From assembly GCA_965224285.1 (NCBI GenBank), contig OZ245043.1:4960001-5024000 (forward strand): DNA of 64,000 bases, given 5' to 3'. Under the pieces are notes generated by a model. It worked only from the letters and a program-made list of their open reading frames with translations, was not told where the DNA came from and searched no databases. Shown one piece after another: positions 54,081 through 63,053 of the stretch. This stretch comes from JAJCYK01 sp965224285. GTDB taxonomy: Bacteria; Bacteroidota; Bacteroidia; Cytophagales; Cyclobacteriaceae. A program made the position numbers and the translations under genes. The first letter of the stretch is position 1. Every line of letters starts with the position of its first letter.

Positions 54081-54545
54081 TCATTGATCGGAAATATATT
54101 TGGACATCAATATGCGATCATTGGAGTGAAATCCGTGTTTGGCATATAAGTTTTTGGCGATCTCATTACCTCTTTCCACTTCCAAATGAAGGGCCATGAT
54201 CCCTAAGGTTTCTGCTTGTTGTGCTAAAAATTCCATGGTTTTAGCTCCCACACCTAACCCCCGGGTTGATTCCCTAATAAATAACTCATCAATAAAAGCA
54301 TCCCGTCCCCCGTATTCAAAACTGTACCCCAAGGTGAGACAAACATAGCCAATGGGCTGACTCTCGATTTTTATTAACCATATAAACCCTAATCGTGCCT
54401 CTTCCAGAAACTGCTTTAGCAATAAACGGGTGTTGCCGGGATCGAACCTAATTTCCTCATGTAGATTAAATTCTTCCATCATCTGCAGTAGAATGGGGAT
54501 GTCTTTGACAGTTGCCTTCACAAATTCAGGACTCATAAGTATCAA
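54081..54545 (-). CDS. GNAT-family N-acetyltransferase
   Basis: This 154-residue protein has the GNAT acetyl-CoA motif STRGLGVGAKTMEF near 95 and the following motif B segment with NEIAKNLYAKHGF. Substrate unknown. It is 12 bases downstream of the gamma-carbonic-anhydrase-like gene; the true start may be the Met of MSPEF three codons in. Confidence 0.88.
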   Translation of the reverse strand: MILMSPEFVKATVKDIPILLQMMEEFNLHEEIRFDPGNTRLLLKQFLEEARLGFIWLIKIESQPIGYVCLTLGYSFEYGGRDAFIDELFIRESTRGLGVGAKTMEFLAQQAETLGIMALHLEVERGNEIAKNLYAKHGFHSNDRILMSKYISDQ

Positions 54546-54557
54546 ATTTTTTTAACC

Positions 54558-55166
54558 TTAGGGTTTTAATATTATATCTTCCTGGTGACTGCCCAGTCTT
54601 TCCGACATCACCCGGCAAACCGCCGGCATTTTGGATTCCCCTGGAGGCGGCCTGTCGATACCATAAACCGCTTTAGGGAAATCATATTGCTTTTGAACTT
54701 CCCAGATCTCCTGATGACAGTCAGGAGCAAACAATTGCATGGGATCTCCAACCGCTACCCAGTTGATGGGAATGGTAGATCCCGGTGGTACTACCGTTTT
54801 AAGATGCACCACTCCATTAATGCGCACCTCGGACTTGGTTTTTATGATTGAGCCATGAAAGATAGAAGCGCCGGTGGCAATGAATACCTGGTCTTCCAGG
54901 GTACAGCCGGCCACATGAGCATTGGGGCCGATCAGGCAGTTATCTCCGATACTTACCCCATGGTCGAACGCCCCACGGATAACCGCGTTTTGCAGTACAA
55001 TGCAATTGGCCCCTATCACGATAGGGCTGCCTTCGGCAATGACCTGAGCGCCGTGCATGATCCGGCTGTTCTCACCGATAGTGACCTCCCCGCAGATGGC
55101 TGCATTGGGGGCTATGTAAGAGGAGGGATGGATCTTTGGGGTTTGGTTTTGATGTTTGATGATCAT
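54558..55166 (-). CDS. gamma-carbonic anhydrase / PaaY-like hexapeptide protein
   Basis: This 202-residue left-handed beta-helix protein has repeated hexapeptides (IGENSRI, IGANCIV, IGDNCLIG). Metal-ligand-like His residues lie in AFDHG and PNAHVAG, matching the gamma-carbonic anhydrase family; the C-terminal helix follows. It could hydrate CO2 or hydrolyse thioesters, as for PaaY. The tandem-repeat array begins about 100 bases upstream of its start. Confidence 0.85.
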   Translation of the reverse strand: MIIKHQNQTPKIHPSSYIAPNAAICGEVTIGENSRIMHGAQVIAEGSPIVIGANCIVLQNAVIRGAFDHGVSIGDNCLIGPNAHVAGCTLEDQVFIATGASIFHGSIIKTKSEVRINGVVHLKTVVPPGSTIPINWVAVGDPMQLFAPDCHQEIWEVQKQYDFPKAVYGIDRPPPGESKMPAVCRVMSERLGSHQEDIILKP

Positions 55167-55267
55167 GTGGATGGTATTTCAGTAGTAAGTTATGCAGAAA
55201 ATATTGAAGCATATTTACAGCGCGAAGAAAGAAGAAAGAAATCAGAAGGATAGTTTTAAAATTCACC

Positions 55268-57016
55268 ATTACAGCTTGAGCGCGAAGGAAGAAGGAATAC
55301 GGGGTCAGCGCGAGGTTAAATATTGTGATTCCAAAACATACAAAACCAGGATGACGTGAGGAGTATGAATAAGCTATAGTTGTTGATATAGTGGTCATCT
55401 GGAGCAACGATCAATAGTTAATCTACCATAATCGTCACTCGGCGCAGCCAAGCGACTGAGTTATGTAAATATTTTATAATCAGATACTTAATCCGGCACC
55501 GCGATTTCCATGATCAGTTGGTTCCAGGAAGTTATTACATCCGGCACTATTACAGCTTCAGCGTGAAGGAGGAAGAAGGAATACGGGGTCAGCTTGAGGT
55601 TAAATATTTGATTCCAAAACACACAAAACCAGGATGACGTGAGGAGTATGAATAAGCTATAGTTGTTGATATAGTGGTCATCTGGAGCAACGATCAATAG
55701 TTAATCTACCATAATCGTCACTCGGCGCAGCCAAGCGACTGAGTTATGTAAATATTTTATAATCAGATACTTAATCCGGCACCGCGGTTTCCATGATCAG
55801 TCGGTTCCAGGAAGTTATTACATCCGGCACTATTACAGCTTCAGCGCGAAGGAGGAAGAAGGAATACGGGGTCAGCGCGAGGTTAAATATTTTGATTCCA
55901 AAACACACAAAACCAGGATGACGTGAGGAGTATGAATAAGCTATAGTTGTTGATATAGTGGCCATCTGGAGCAACGATCAATAGTTAATCTACCATAATC
56001 GTCACTCGGCGCAGCCAAGCGACTGAGTTATGTAAATATTTTATAATCAGATACTTAATCCGGCACCGCGGTTTCCATGATCAGTCGGTTCCAGGAAGTT
56101 ATTACATCCGGCACCATTACAGCTTCAGCGCGAAGGAGGAAGAAGGAATACGGGGTCAGCTTGAGGTTAAATATTTGATTCCAAAACACACAACCAGGAT
56201 GACGTGAGGAGTATGAATAAGCTATAGTTGTTGATATAGTGGTCACCTGGAGCAACGATCAATAGTTAATCCACCATAATCGTCACTCGGCGCAGCCAAG
56301 CGACTGAGTTATGTAAATATTTTATAATCAGATACTTATTGCGCCACCGCGGTTTCCATGATCAGTTGGTTCCAGGAAGTTATTACATCCGGCACTATTA
56401 CAGCTTCAGCGTGAAGGAGGAAGAAGGAATACGGGGTCAGCGCGAGGTTAAATATTTTGATTCCAAAACATACAAAACCAGGATGACGTGAGGAGTATGA
56501 ATAAGCTATAGTTGTTGATATAGTGGTCATCTGGAGCAACGATCAAAAGTTAATCTACCATAATCGTCACTCGGCGCAGCCAAGCGACTGAGTAATGTAA
56601 ATATTTTATAATCACATACTTATTGCGCCACCGCGGTTTCCATGATCAGTCGGTTCCAGGAAGTTATTACATCCGGCACTATTACAGCTTCAGCGCGAAG
56701 GAGGAAGAAGGAATACGGGGTCAGCGCGAGGTTAAATATTTGATTCCAAAACACACAAAACCAGGATGACGTTAGGAGTATGAATAAGCTATAGTTGTTG
56801 ATATAGTGGTCATCTGGAGCAACGATCAAAAGTTAATCTACCATAATCGTCACTCGGCGCAGCCAAGCGACTGAGTAATGTAAATATTTTATAATCAGAT
56901 ACTTATTCCGTCACCGCGGTTTCCATGATCAGTCGGTTCCAGGAAGTTATTACATCCGGCACTATTACAGCTTCAGCGCGAAGGAGGAAGAAGGAATACG
57001 AGGTCAGCGCGAGGTT
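55268..57016. repeat. tandem array of six ~283-bp units plus a partial seventh
   Basis: The anchor ATTACAGCTT recurs at 55268, 55549, 55832, 56116, 56397, 56681 and 56964 (spacings 281-284), with very similar sequence between. Each unit holds: an A/G-rich segment; a REP-like hairpin (GTCACTCGG, loop CGCAG, CCAAGCGAC; first at 55434-55456); and about 65 bases that on the minus strand read VPDVITSWNxLIMETAV, matching residues about 30-48 of the haloperoxidase-like protein at 57980-59305. Each unit also has an open minus-strand frame of 66-69 codons, but one-base indels change its first half between units, so it is probably not a gene. No phase or spacing fits a CRISPR. Confidence 0.9.
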
Positions 57017-57170
57017 GAAGGATGAATTGCCAAGATTGGCCTCTACAAATGGAAGAGCAGTTTATATTGCTAATACTGCCAGGGTGGTGTCTGTAAACAT
57101 CCTTATCTATGGGCGGCGAAGCAAAGAAATCAGCGTTACAAAATTTCGTTTGGCAAGATAATCCTTAGTC

Positions 57171-57306
57171 CACCCTTCGCTGTGACAGCGCCACTTTATA
57201 ATATCTCTCCTCCACTGCAAGCTTCGGACTGGCACGGCCATCCTTCGCTGTGACAGCGCCACTTGATAATGTCTTTCCTCCACCGGAAACTTCGGACTGG
57301 CACGGC
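57171..57306. repeat. two 68-bp direct repeats
   Basis: Two adjacent copies, beginning near 57171 and 57239, both contain CCTTCGCTGTGACAGCGCCA and end in CTTCGGACTGGCACGGC. The inner CGCTG-TGA-CAGCG is a small perfect hairpin. It seems to be another dispersed intergenic element placed beside the large array. Confidence 0.75.
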
Positions 57307-57573
57307 AGTCGGGGCTCCACGCTAAGACTAAGATAGCTTAGGGGAATTCAGCGCGAAGAAAGAAGCAGGAAACCCGAGGTTAGAGTGAAGAATAAAAAAA
57401 CCTTAGGTGAAAGTATACCAAAACCTCATACAGAAAATTCGTAAATCGTAATTATTTAGCCTCGCATAGCCCCAAGACCAGAATAACATCAAAGTTGAAA
57501 GATTTCTCTGCTCCGCTGCTAATGACGTATTATTGTAAGTGTCTGCTTTTTAAATTTTTATATAAAATAATCA

Positions 57574-57596
57574 GTCGCTCGGATATTCCGAGTGAC
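57574..57596. repeat. solo copy of the REP-like hairpin
   Basis: GTCGCTCGGA, loop TAT, TCCGAGTGAC form a ten-pair stem with one G-U. The arms are near-identical to the degenerate hairpin found in every unit of the 283-bp array, so the element exists outside the array in better-paired form. Confidence 0.65.
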
Positions 57597-57605
57597 GACT
57601 ATGAA

Positions 57606-57821
57606 TCTTACCTGCTCCAGCAGGGATTGACATTGCGCCTGCTGATCGGGATACTGGATCGCCACTACCTCGTATGCCGCCTGTGCGGCAGCAGCCAGCG
57701 GGTGTGCCTGGGATTGTTCATCAGTACAGGCGTCAGGCTGGTAGCGGGAATCAATGGCATTGAGGGCATCATGTATGGCGATATGGGCCATGGCGGCGGT
57801 TCGGACTCCTTTGAGAGTAAG
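57606..57821 (-). pseudogene. fragment of a haloperoxidase-like gene
   Basis: On the minus strand 72 codons beginning LTLKGVRTAAMAHIA match residues 54 to about 125 of the intact protein at 57980-59305, with differences throughout (for example DSRYQPDACTDEQ against QPRYQPYTYGADQ). Both ends lie in unrelated sequence, the upstream part being a non-homologous frame. It is a remnant of a diverged paralogue whose N-terminal part survives only in the tandem array. Confidence 0.85.
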
Positions 57822-57979
57822 CCTGAATTTGTAAATACATATAATCAACCACTTAAAATATTGCGTCATAAGTAAATAAGAAGGGAGTAATCCGAAGGCC
57901 CCACCCAAACGAAAAATTCGTCTTTCGTAATCCGTCTTTTACAATTTTTCATGCCCGCCAAACCGTCCTTGGTTTCCAA

Positions 57980-59305
57980 TTACTGGTAGACCGGCAGCAG
58001 AAAATTATCCGCTGCATAATTCCCGATCTCCGTACCCAAACGATGCCCTTCCTCGGAGTCGTAGCGGAAGTGGATACCCAGGTAAACTCTGGACATAGCC
58101 GCCTCCAAGCCAGCTTCGCTGAAGCGGTCGAATTGCCTGGTGGGTGGATCCATAGCTATTTTTTCTCCCATGGGTCCTGCTTTATCCACTTGCTCTGTCC
58201 TCATAGTAAAAGCATACTCATCTCCGGTGCCGAGGGTTTCGGCCAGCACCGTCATAGCTGCCGAACTGGCGGAGCCATGGGCGGAAGGGTAGGAGGGAAA
58301 GGCATAGGTGTGATGATGCAGGTTATCCCACTCCGGGTCGGCCTCAGTATCGGAGTTCTCGTCATTCTCCGCCCAGCGTATGGCGGTATAAGGTCGCCAA
58401 TGGTTATAATGGAATTTGTTATCAAACACATTGACATAGGCATCAAAGACGGTCATGTTCAGCAGGGCAAATACCCGTGCGGATTCCCAAAGATCCAGAC
58501 CCAGCGAGTCTACCAGTTCCCGGGCTAAGCGGTTATGCGAATTCTCCACAAAGTCTTTCCACCACATGGCCAGGTGTGCCTGGTCCTCAGTGCGGGTCTG
58601 GCTGGAGTCGCGGCCCACTTCCTTTACCTCATTGAAGGCTTCGGTATAGGCATCACTGTTAATTTCCGGTGGGGGTGGCGAGCGGAACTGTCCCGGTTCT
58701 TCCAGCATAAATGGCTGTGCTCTGGCCCAACCGGCGCCAAAGATAAAGCCCTCCGGGGTGCCGCTGTGCTCCTTGAACTCCGCGTATACCCCCGGGGCCA
58801 TGGGATGCCAGGTGTATTCCGCTTCGCTATTCCAGGCATCCTCTGCCCGCTGTTCCAGTATTTTCCGGGCGGAAGCGGCACCCAGCTCTTTTCCTTCGCT
58901 TACGCCATCCGTGGAATCTTCCAGTGCCCCCAGCCATTTTTCCAGCTCTGACTGCCATTGGGCTTGCTGATCGGGGTATTGGCTTACCACTACTTCGTAA
59001 GCGGCCTGAGCAGCTGCCGCCAGAGGATGTGCGCCAGCTTGGTCAGCCCCATAAGTATAGGGCTGATATCGCGGTTGGATAGCATTGAGGGCATCATGTA
59101 TGGCGATATGGGCCATGGCGGCGGTTCGGACTCCTTTGAGAGTAAGTAGTCCATCTTCTGCTACCGCCGTTTTCAGGATCAGCTGATTCCAGGAGATTAT
59201 TATATCAGGCTGATAAACTTCGGGCTGCTGGTTTTCCGAGGTGCAAGACCAAAGTAAGCTGATGCCGATAAATATCAGCAAAGGGTTTAAGGATTTAGTA
59301 GACAT
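57980..59305 (-). CDS. vanadium-dependent haloperoxidase-like / PAP2 superfamily lipoprotein
   Basis: This 441-residue protein has a lipoprotein signal (Cys21). All three vanadate/phosphate pocket motifs are present: K297 with R304-P305 (KFHYNHWRP), PSYPSAHGS (337-345, His343) and SRVYLGIHFRYD (405-416, Arg406, His412). The order and spacing match vanadium haloperoxidases and related type 2 acid phosphatases. Which of these activities applies cannot be decided. Fragments of a paralogue lie downstream, both as a single piece and within the tandem array. A 26-bp palindrome lies about 125 bases before the start. Confidence 0.92.
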   Translation of the reverse strand: MSTKSLNPLLIFIGISLLWSCTSENQQPEVYQPDIIISWNQLILKTAVAEDGLLTLKGVRTAAMAHIAIHDALNAIQPRYQPYTYGADQAGAHPLAAAAQAAYEVVVSQYPDQQAQWQSELEKWLGALEDSTDGVSEGKELGAASARKILEQRAEDAWNSEAEYTWHPMAPGVYAEFKEHSGTPEGFIFGAGWARAQPFMLEEPGQFRSPPPPEINSDAYTEAFNEVKEVGRDSSQTRTEDQAHLAMWWKDFVENSHNRLARELVDSLGLDLWESARVFALLNMTVFDAYVNVFDNKFHYNHWRPYTAIRWAENDENSDTEADPEWDNLHHHTYAFPSYPSAHGSASSAAMTVLAETLGTGDEYAFTMRTEQVDKAGPMGEKIAMDPPTRQFDRFSEAGLEAAMSRVYLGIHFRYDSEEGHRLGTEIGNYAADNFLLPVYQ

Positions 59306-59430
59306 GGTTGCAATTGATTTTGGTTGGGGTGTTGGCGACTACTTGACCGCCACCACTTTTTCAAGTTAATAATTATTAAGGCTCTCACAAATGAAGCCCG
59401 TTTAGCAGCTTGAATTTTAGCCTCAATTGC

Positions 59431-59456
59431 TGGTTTAAGTTGCAACTTAAACCAGG
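59431..59456. promoter_or_regulatory. 26-bp perfect palindrome without spacer
   Basis: CTGGTTTAAGTTG is followed at once by its exact reverse complement CAACTTAAACCAG, between two divergent genes. No T tract follows. It could be an operator bound by a dimer, or a cruciform. Confidence 0.6.
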
Positions 59457-59550
59457 ACGTGTGGTTTACTTGATTCTAGGGTGTTGGGTTAGCAACCGAT
59501 TATTTGAAACTTTTTTGTAGTATAGCTGGCAGTGAATCCTAACAGGCCCA

Positions 59551-60327
59551 ATGAGCAGGGTACATTTATTTGAATTCGAAGACCAAGCATGGTTTCCGGC
59601 TTTTCTAAGGAATTACGGGACTGACTTTTTACAGTTTTTGTCGAATAAAACAAAAATGTATAAACCGATCATCCCAGTAATTTTGAAAGGATTGCGTAAA
59701 AGTAAGACCAATCAAATGATTGACCTTGGTTCAGGCGGAGGAGGCGGACTGATTTGGTTGAACGCTGAGTTGAAAAAACACCAGCCAGATCTCAAAATCA
59801 TGCTCACGGATCTCTACCCCAATGTTCCGGCTTTTGAATTCACTAAAGAACAGGCAGACAATTTTGCATACTTTGAGAAACCTGTCGATGCCAGAGACGT
59901 ACCCGAAGAATTGCACGGGTTGAGAACGCTATTTTTGTCACTGCATCATTTTAAACCAAATGACGCCACATTGATCCTGCAAAATGCCGTTGACGCCGGT
60001 AATCCTATTGCCGTATTTGAAGCTCAGGAAAGAAGTATACCCAGTATTTTAGCCATGCTTTTATCGCCAATAAGCGTGTGGTTGACCACACCATTTATCA
60101 AACCATTTAAAATAGGAAGAATCTTATTCACTTATTTGATTCCGATCGTGCCCTTATTTGTGCTATGGGATGGCGTGGTATCGGCATTGCGCACCTATTC
60201 CGTATCAGAGATGAAAGAACTTGTGGAAAACCTGGACCGGACCGGAACTTATGATTGGGAAATTAGCAAAGTCAGGTCAGGACCAGGAGTTATACTATAT
60301 ATGTTGGGAACCCCGGCACATCAATGA
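59551..60327 (+). CDS. SAM-dependent methyltransferase-like protein
   Basis: This 258-residue protein has a class I methyltransferase nucleotide motif MIDLGSGGGGG (about residues 55-65) and a following acidic strand end (LTDLYPN, about 85-91). A hydrophobic segment (about 165-215) is unusual and may be a membrane-associating region. The N terminus HLFEFEDQAWFPAFLRN is a distinct conserved-looking opening. The substrate is unknown and the methyltransferase call rests mainly on the Gly-rich motif. Confidence 0.72.
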   Translation: MSRVHLFEFEDQAWFPAFLRNYGTDFLQFLSNKTKMYKPIIPVILKGLRKSKTNQMIDLGSGGGGGLIWLNAELKKHQPDLKIMLTDLYPNVPAFEFTKEQADNFAYFEKPVDARDVPEELHGLRTLFLSLHHFKPNDATLILQNAVDAGNPIAVFEAQERSIPSILAMLLSPISVWLTTPFIKPFKIGRILFTYLIPIVPLFVLWDGVVSALRTYSVSEMKELVENLDRTGTYDWEISKVRSGPGVILYMLGTPAHQ

Positions 60328-60481
60328 GTTAGGGGAACCAGGATCCCGTGTGCGATTTTTTTATTACCCCTGGGATGGTCGTTGGATGCAGCTTTGAGCG
60401 GTCAATTGCAGGATATACCAAGAGTGGACGAAGCGATCGATCATTTTGTCAGGGGTCTCTAGTCAATAGGGGGTTGATGGT

Positions 60482-61843
60482 TTAGCTAACCTTATACAGG
60501 GTTTTCTTTTCCTCAATTCCCTTTAACAAGAATTTCCCTTGACTTTCGAAATCCTTTGAAAAACTGGTCATGAGTTCCTTGAATAGGGAAGTGGTCCATG
60601 TTTCATTACAGCCGGCAGCGTCCAGTACCCTGGCCGCCAGGTGAACATGTAATCCCCGAATGTCATTTGAGACATGCTCAATCTCACCGGCGTGCAAACC
60701 GCAGCGAATGTTGATGGGTGTCTCCTCAAAATTGCCCAGCAGATCCCTGGCACATTCCAGCGCTGCTGTAGCGGATTCAAAAATCACCAGAAAACCATCC
60801 CCGGTATCCTTAATGACTTCACCTTCGTATTCTACGCATGAGCTAAGCACCAACTCGTTATGTTTTTCCAGCATTTCAATCCATCGCTCATCCCCTAAAG
60901 TAAGGGCCATCTTGGTGGATTCCACGATATCCGTAATAAGGATGGTCCGCAAAACCCTACGCAGGCCTTTCGATTTATATTGAATTACTTTTGAATAGTC
61001 ATCTTTTACCTCTAAAAACTCATATAGTTCTTCCCAGAATACCGTCCAGGAAGGTTCATCATCTTGCAGGATATGATTATTGGAATTGAGATGTACGAAC
61101 CTGGCCTGGGGGATTAAGCTTGCCAGCAGCTTTCCCTCTTTGAAGGGCACCGAAGCATCACCGGATGAATGGATCACCAAGGTGGGGCATTGCACCAGGG
61201 GAGCTTCCTCCACCACGTTAGACAAATGCATATGCCTTTCCAATTGGGCGGCGATTTCCGGTTCGGTGGAAATTTTCATCAATTCATTGAAGGATGTAAT
61301 GGCATCCATGTTGGCATCTGGCATCACCTGGGAACAGAAAAATTTTCTGAAGGCCGGGTTTTCCTTGCCCCATCCCAGTTTAATAAGGTCGATGATCAGT
61401 TGTTCCTCTTTTTTACCCGTCTCATCGAGGTCGCGATGCAGCCAACCCCTGGCATAGCCGCCCAGTATGACCAACTTTTTTACCCGTTCCGGATACCTGG
61501 CAGCAAAGGCCACTGCCACGGTAGATCCCTGAGATTGTCCGAAAAGGTTGAATTCATCCAGGCCCTCGGCGTCAACCACCGCTTTCAGGTCTTCGATCCA
61601 GGAATCCCAGGAATAGTCACGGGCATACCAATCCGACAGCCCGCTCCCTCTTTCGTCATAGCGGATCAAAGTATTAAACCTGGATAGTCCCAATAGTAGT
61701 GGTTTCCAGGTGGGATTTTCCCAATCGTGTTCAAGATGGGTGATGTAGGTGGCGGTCTTTACCAGTGGCGGCCCACTGCCATGTTTGGTATAAGCCAGCT
61801 GGGTGCCATCAAAAGACTTGATTTTTTTTATTTTTTGTTTCAT
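60482..61843 (-). CDS. alpha/beta-hydrolase fused to a class III nucleotidyl cyclase
   Basis: This 453-residue two-domain protein has an N-terminal alpha/beta hydrolase (about 1-280) with nucleophile Ser104 in GQSQG, Asp229 in SGDAS and His257 in NNHIL, a complete catalytic triad. The C-terminal class III adenylate/guanylate cyclase domain (about 295-453) has metal-binding Asp305 (ITDIVEST) and Asp349 (DTGDGFLV) and the RCGLHAGE segment. The architecture is like that of mycobacterial Rv1900c. A single cyclase domain would work as a homodimer. The hydrolase part may sense a ligand or act as an esterase. Confidence 0.93.
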   Translation of the reverse strand: MKQKIKKIKSFDGTQLAYTKHGSGPPLVKTATYITHLEHDWENPTWKPLLLGLSRFNTLIRYDERGSGLSDWYARDYSWDSWIEDLKAVVDAEGLDEFNLFGQSQGSTVAVAFAARYPERVKKLVILGGYARGWLHRDLDETGKKEEQLIIDLIKLGWGKENPAFRKFFCSQVMPDANMDAITSFNELMKISTEPEIAAQLERHMHLSNVVEEAPLVQCPTLVIHSSGDASVPFKEGKLLASLIPQARFVHLNSNNHILQDDEPSWTVFWEELYEFLEVKDDYSKVIQYKSKGLRRVLRTILITDIVESTKMALTLGDERWIEMLEKHNELVLSSCVEYEGEVIKDTGDGFLVIFESATAALECARDLLGNFEETPINIRCGLHAGEIEHVSNDIRGLHVHLAARVLDAAGCNETWTTSLFKELMTSFSKDFESQGKFLLKGIEEKKTLYKVS

Positions 61844-62010
61844 TCCTGTTGACCATTACCCGGTACAACTACAGTACCATCGGTCATTTACTTGATGTCA
61901 ACCTGCGGTGTCTCATCACCGTCATAATTTGCTGAATTTAACAATTATTCTGCCCACCCCAAGAGCTTGTGAACTTCTAACCGCCTTGGGCTCAAAGTAA
62001 AATCAGCTGA

Positions 62011-62046
62011 GAAATGGTAAGATCTTCAGGTGCCATTTCATTTTTT
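62011..62046 (+). terminator. terminator-like hairpin in the integrase leader
   Basis: GAAATGG and CCATTTC form a seven-pair stem with a 15-base loop followed by ATTTTTT. It lies 45 bases before the recombinase start, in the gap between divergent genes, so it could act as an attenuator or block read-through into the recombinase. Confidence 0.45.
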
Positions 62047-62090
62047 GCTACGCTATTGTATTAGTTTGATGACCCGGAACCCTTGCTTGC

Positions 62091-62960
62091 ATGACAAAGC
62101 CCATAAAAGGGAAATTAGGCCCGGTGGTTTATCAGTCGCTGGAAACCTTTTACCGATGGATGAAACAAAAGCGATACAGTGATTCCACCATCAATACATA
62201 TGGGAGTTTGGTGCGGCAATTCTTTCAGCGGACCGGTTTACAGCCTGACCGGATCACTGTGAAGGAGATTGAAAATTACAATTTTGAATATTTCATTAAT
62301 ATCGGGCAGTCCTATGCCACCCAGAATCAATGGATCAATGCCATCAAACTTTATCTAAAAGTAACCAGCGATCAGCAATTTGATCTCAGCGCCATCGAGC
62401 GACCTCACCGGCAGCGGAAGTTGCCCAATGTACTTGACCGTCAGGAAGTGCAGGCCTTGTTCCATAACACCTTAAACATAAAGCACCGGGCCTTATTGAT
62501 GCTGGTTTACGGCGCGGGGCTTCGCATTGGGGAGGCGCTTAATTTAACCCTGGAGGATATTCGCAGCCAGGAATCGCTGATCTATATCCCTGCTGGCAAA
62601 GGGAAGAAAGACCGGCGGGTACCCTTGTCAATGCGGTTGTTGGAAGAGCTGCGACGCTATTACAAAAGTTACCGTCCCCGGAAATATTTATTTGAAGGAG
62701 CCCGGGGAGGCAAGTATACCAGCAGCAGTGCAGCTAAAGTGCTGAAACGAGCCGCCAAAAGGGCGGGTATAAAGCGTAATGTTACCTTGCACACCCTCAG
62801 GCACAGTTACGCCACCCATTTGACCAACAGCGGGGTAAACATTCAGTATCTTCAGCAGATCTTGGGCCATAACAGCCCCAAGACCACCATGATCTATACC
62901 CACTTAAGCGGCAAAGACATCCGGAAGGTCAAGAGCCCACTGGATGATTTGGACTTGTAA
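62091..62960 (+). CDS. tyrosine-type site-specific recombinase (XerD/integron-integrase-like)
   Basis: This 289-residue protein has a SAM-like N-terminal DNA-binding domain (about 12-95) and a C-terminal catalytic domain. All catalytic residues are present: Arg145 (GLRIGEAL), Lys170 region (GKGKKDRR), HTLRH (His234, Arg237), His260 (LGHNS) and Tyr269. The C-terminal KSPLDDL tail resembles Bacteroidota recombinases often labelled integron-integrase-like; the extra helix of true IntI is not seen. It stands alone, directly followed by a dyad that looks like a crossover site. Confidence 0.94.
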   Translation: MTKPIKGKLGPVVYQSLETFYRWMKQKRYSDSTINTYGSLVRQFFQRTGLQPDRITVKEIENYNFEYFINIGQSYATQNQWINAIKLYLKVTSDQQFDLSAIERPHRQRKLPNVLDRQEVQALFHNTLNIKHRALLMLVYGAGLRIGEALNLTLEDIRSQESLIYIPAGKGKKDRRVPLSMRLLEELRRYYKSYRPRKYLFEGARGGKYTSSSAAKVLKRAAKRAGIKRNVTLHTLRHSYATHLTNSGVNIQYLQQILGHNSPKTTMIYTHLSGKDIRKVKSPLDDLDL

Positions 62961-62997
62961 ATATTTCCTTTTATTCCGGTTATTTTTCAATTTAGAG

Positions 62998-63040
62998 GTG
63001 CTATACGGACATTTGTTCCGTATATAAACAAGTTGGGCAC
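62998..63040. other. candidate recombination site downstream of the integrase
   Basis: TATACGGA (63002-63009), seven bases CATTTGT, TCCGTATA (63017-63024) form perfect eight-base arms with a spacer of the size used by tyrosine recombinases. Just outside, GTGC (62998-63001) and GCAC (63037-63040) can extend the fold with a 12-base bulge, as in folded attC-type sites. It starts 37 bases after the recombinase stop. Confidence 0.5.
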
Positions 63041-63053
63041 AATATAAAGTAAC

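Noticed and set aside
55488..56829. Series of 66-69-residue minus-strand proteins in the array units
   Set aside because: Their first halves switch frame between units through one-base indels, and their last part is a piece of the haloperoxidase-like gene followed by a stop.
55268..57016. CRISPR array or integron cassette array
   Set aside because: The whole 283-bp unit is repeated, with no unique spacers and no alternating cargo.
56925..57161. 78-residue plus-strand frame crossing the array end
   Set aside because: Its first half is array sequence on the antisense side; the unique second half has no recognisable domain.
57495..57875. 126-residue plus-strand frame
   Set aside because: It is the antisense of the haloperoxidase-like gene fragment; the same antisense pattern occurs opposite the intact gene.
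60373..60462. Short plus-strand frame ending in a protein-like tail (GQLQDIPRVDEAIDHFVRG)
   Set aside because: It looks like a remnant of a secreted protein, but at about 30 codons with no start codon or recognisable family it cannot be called.
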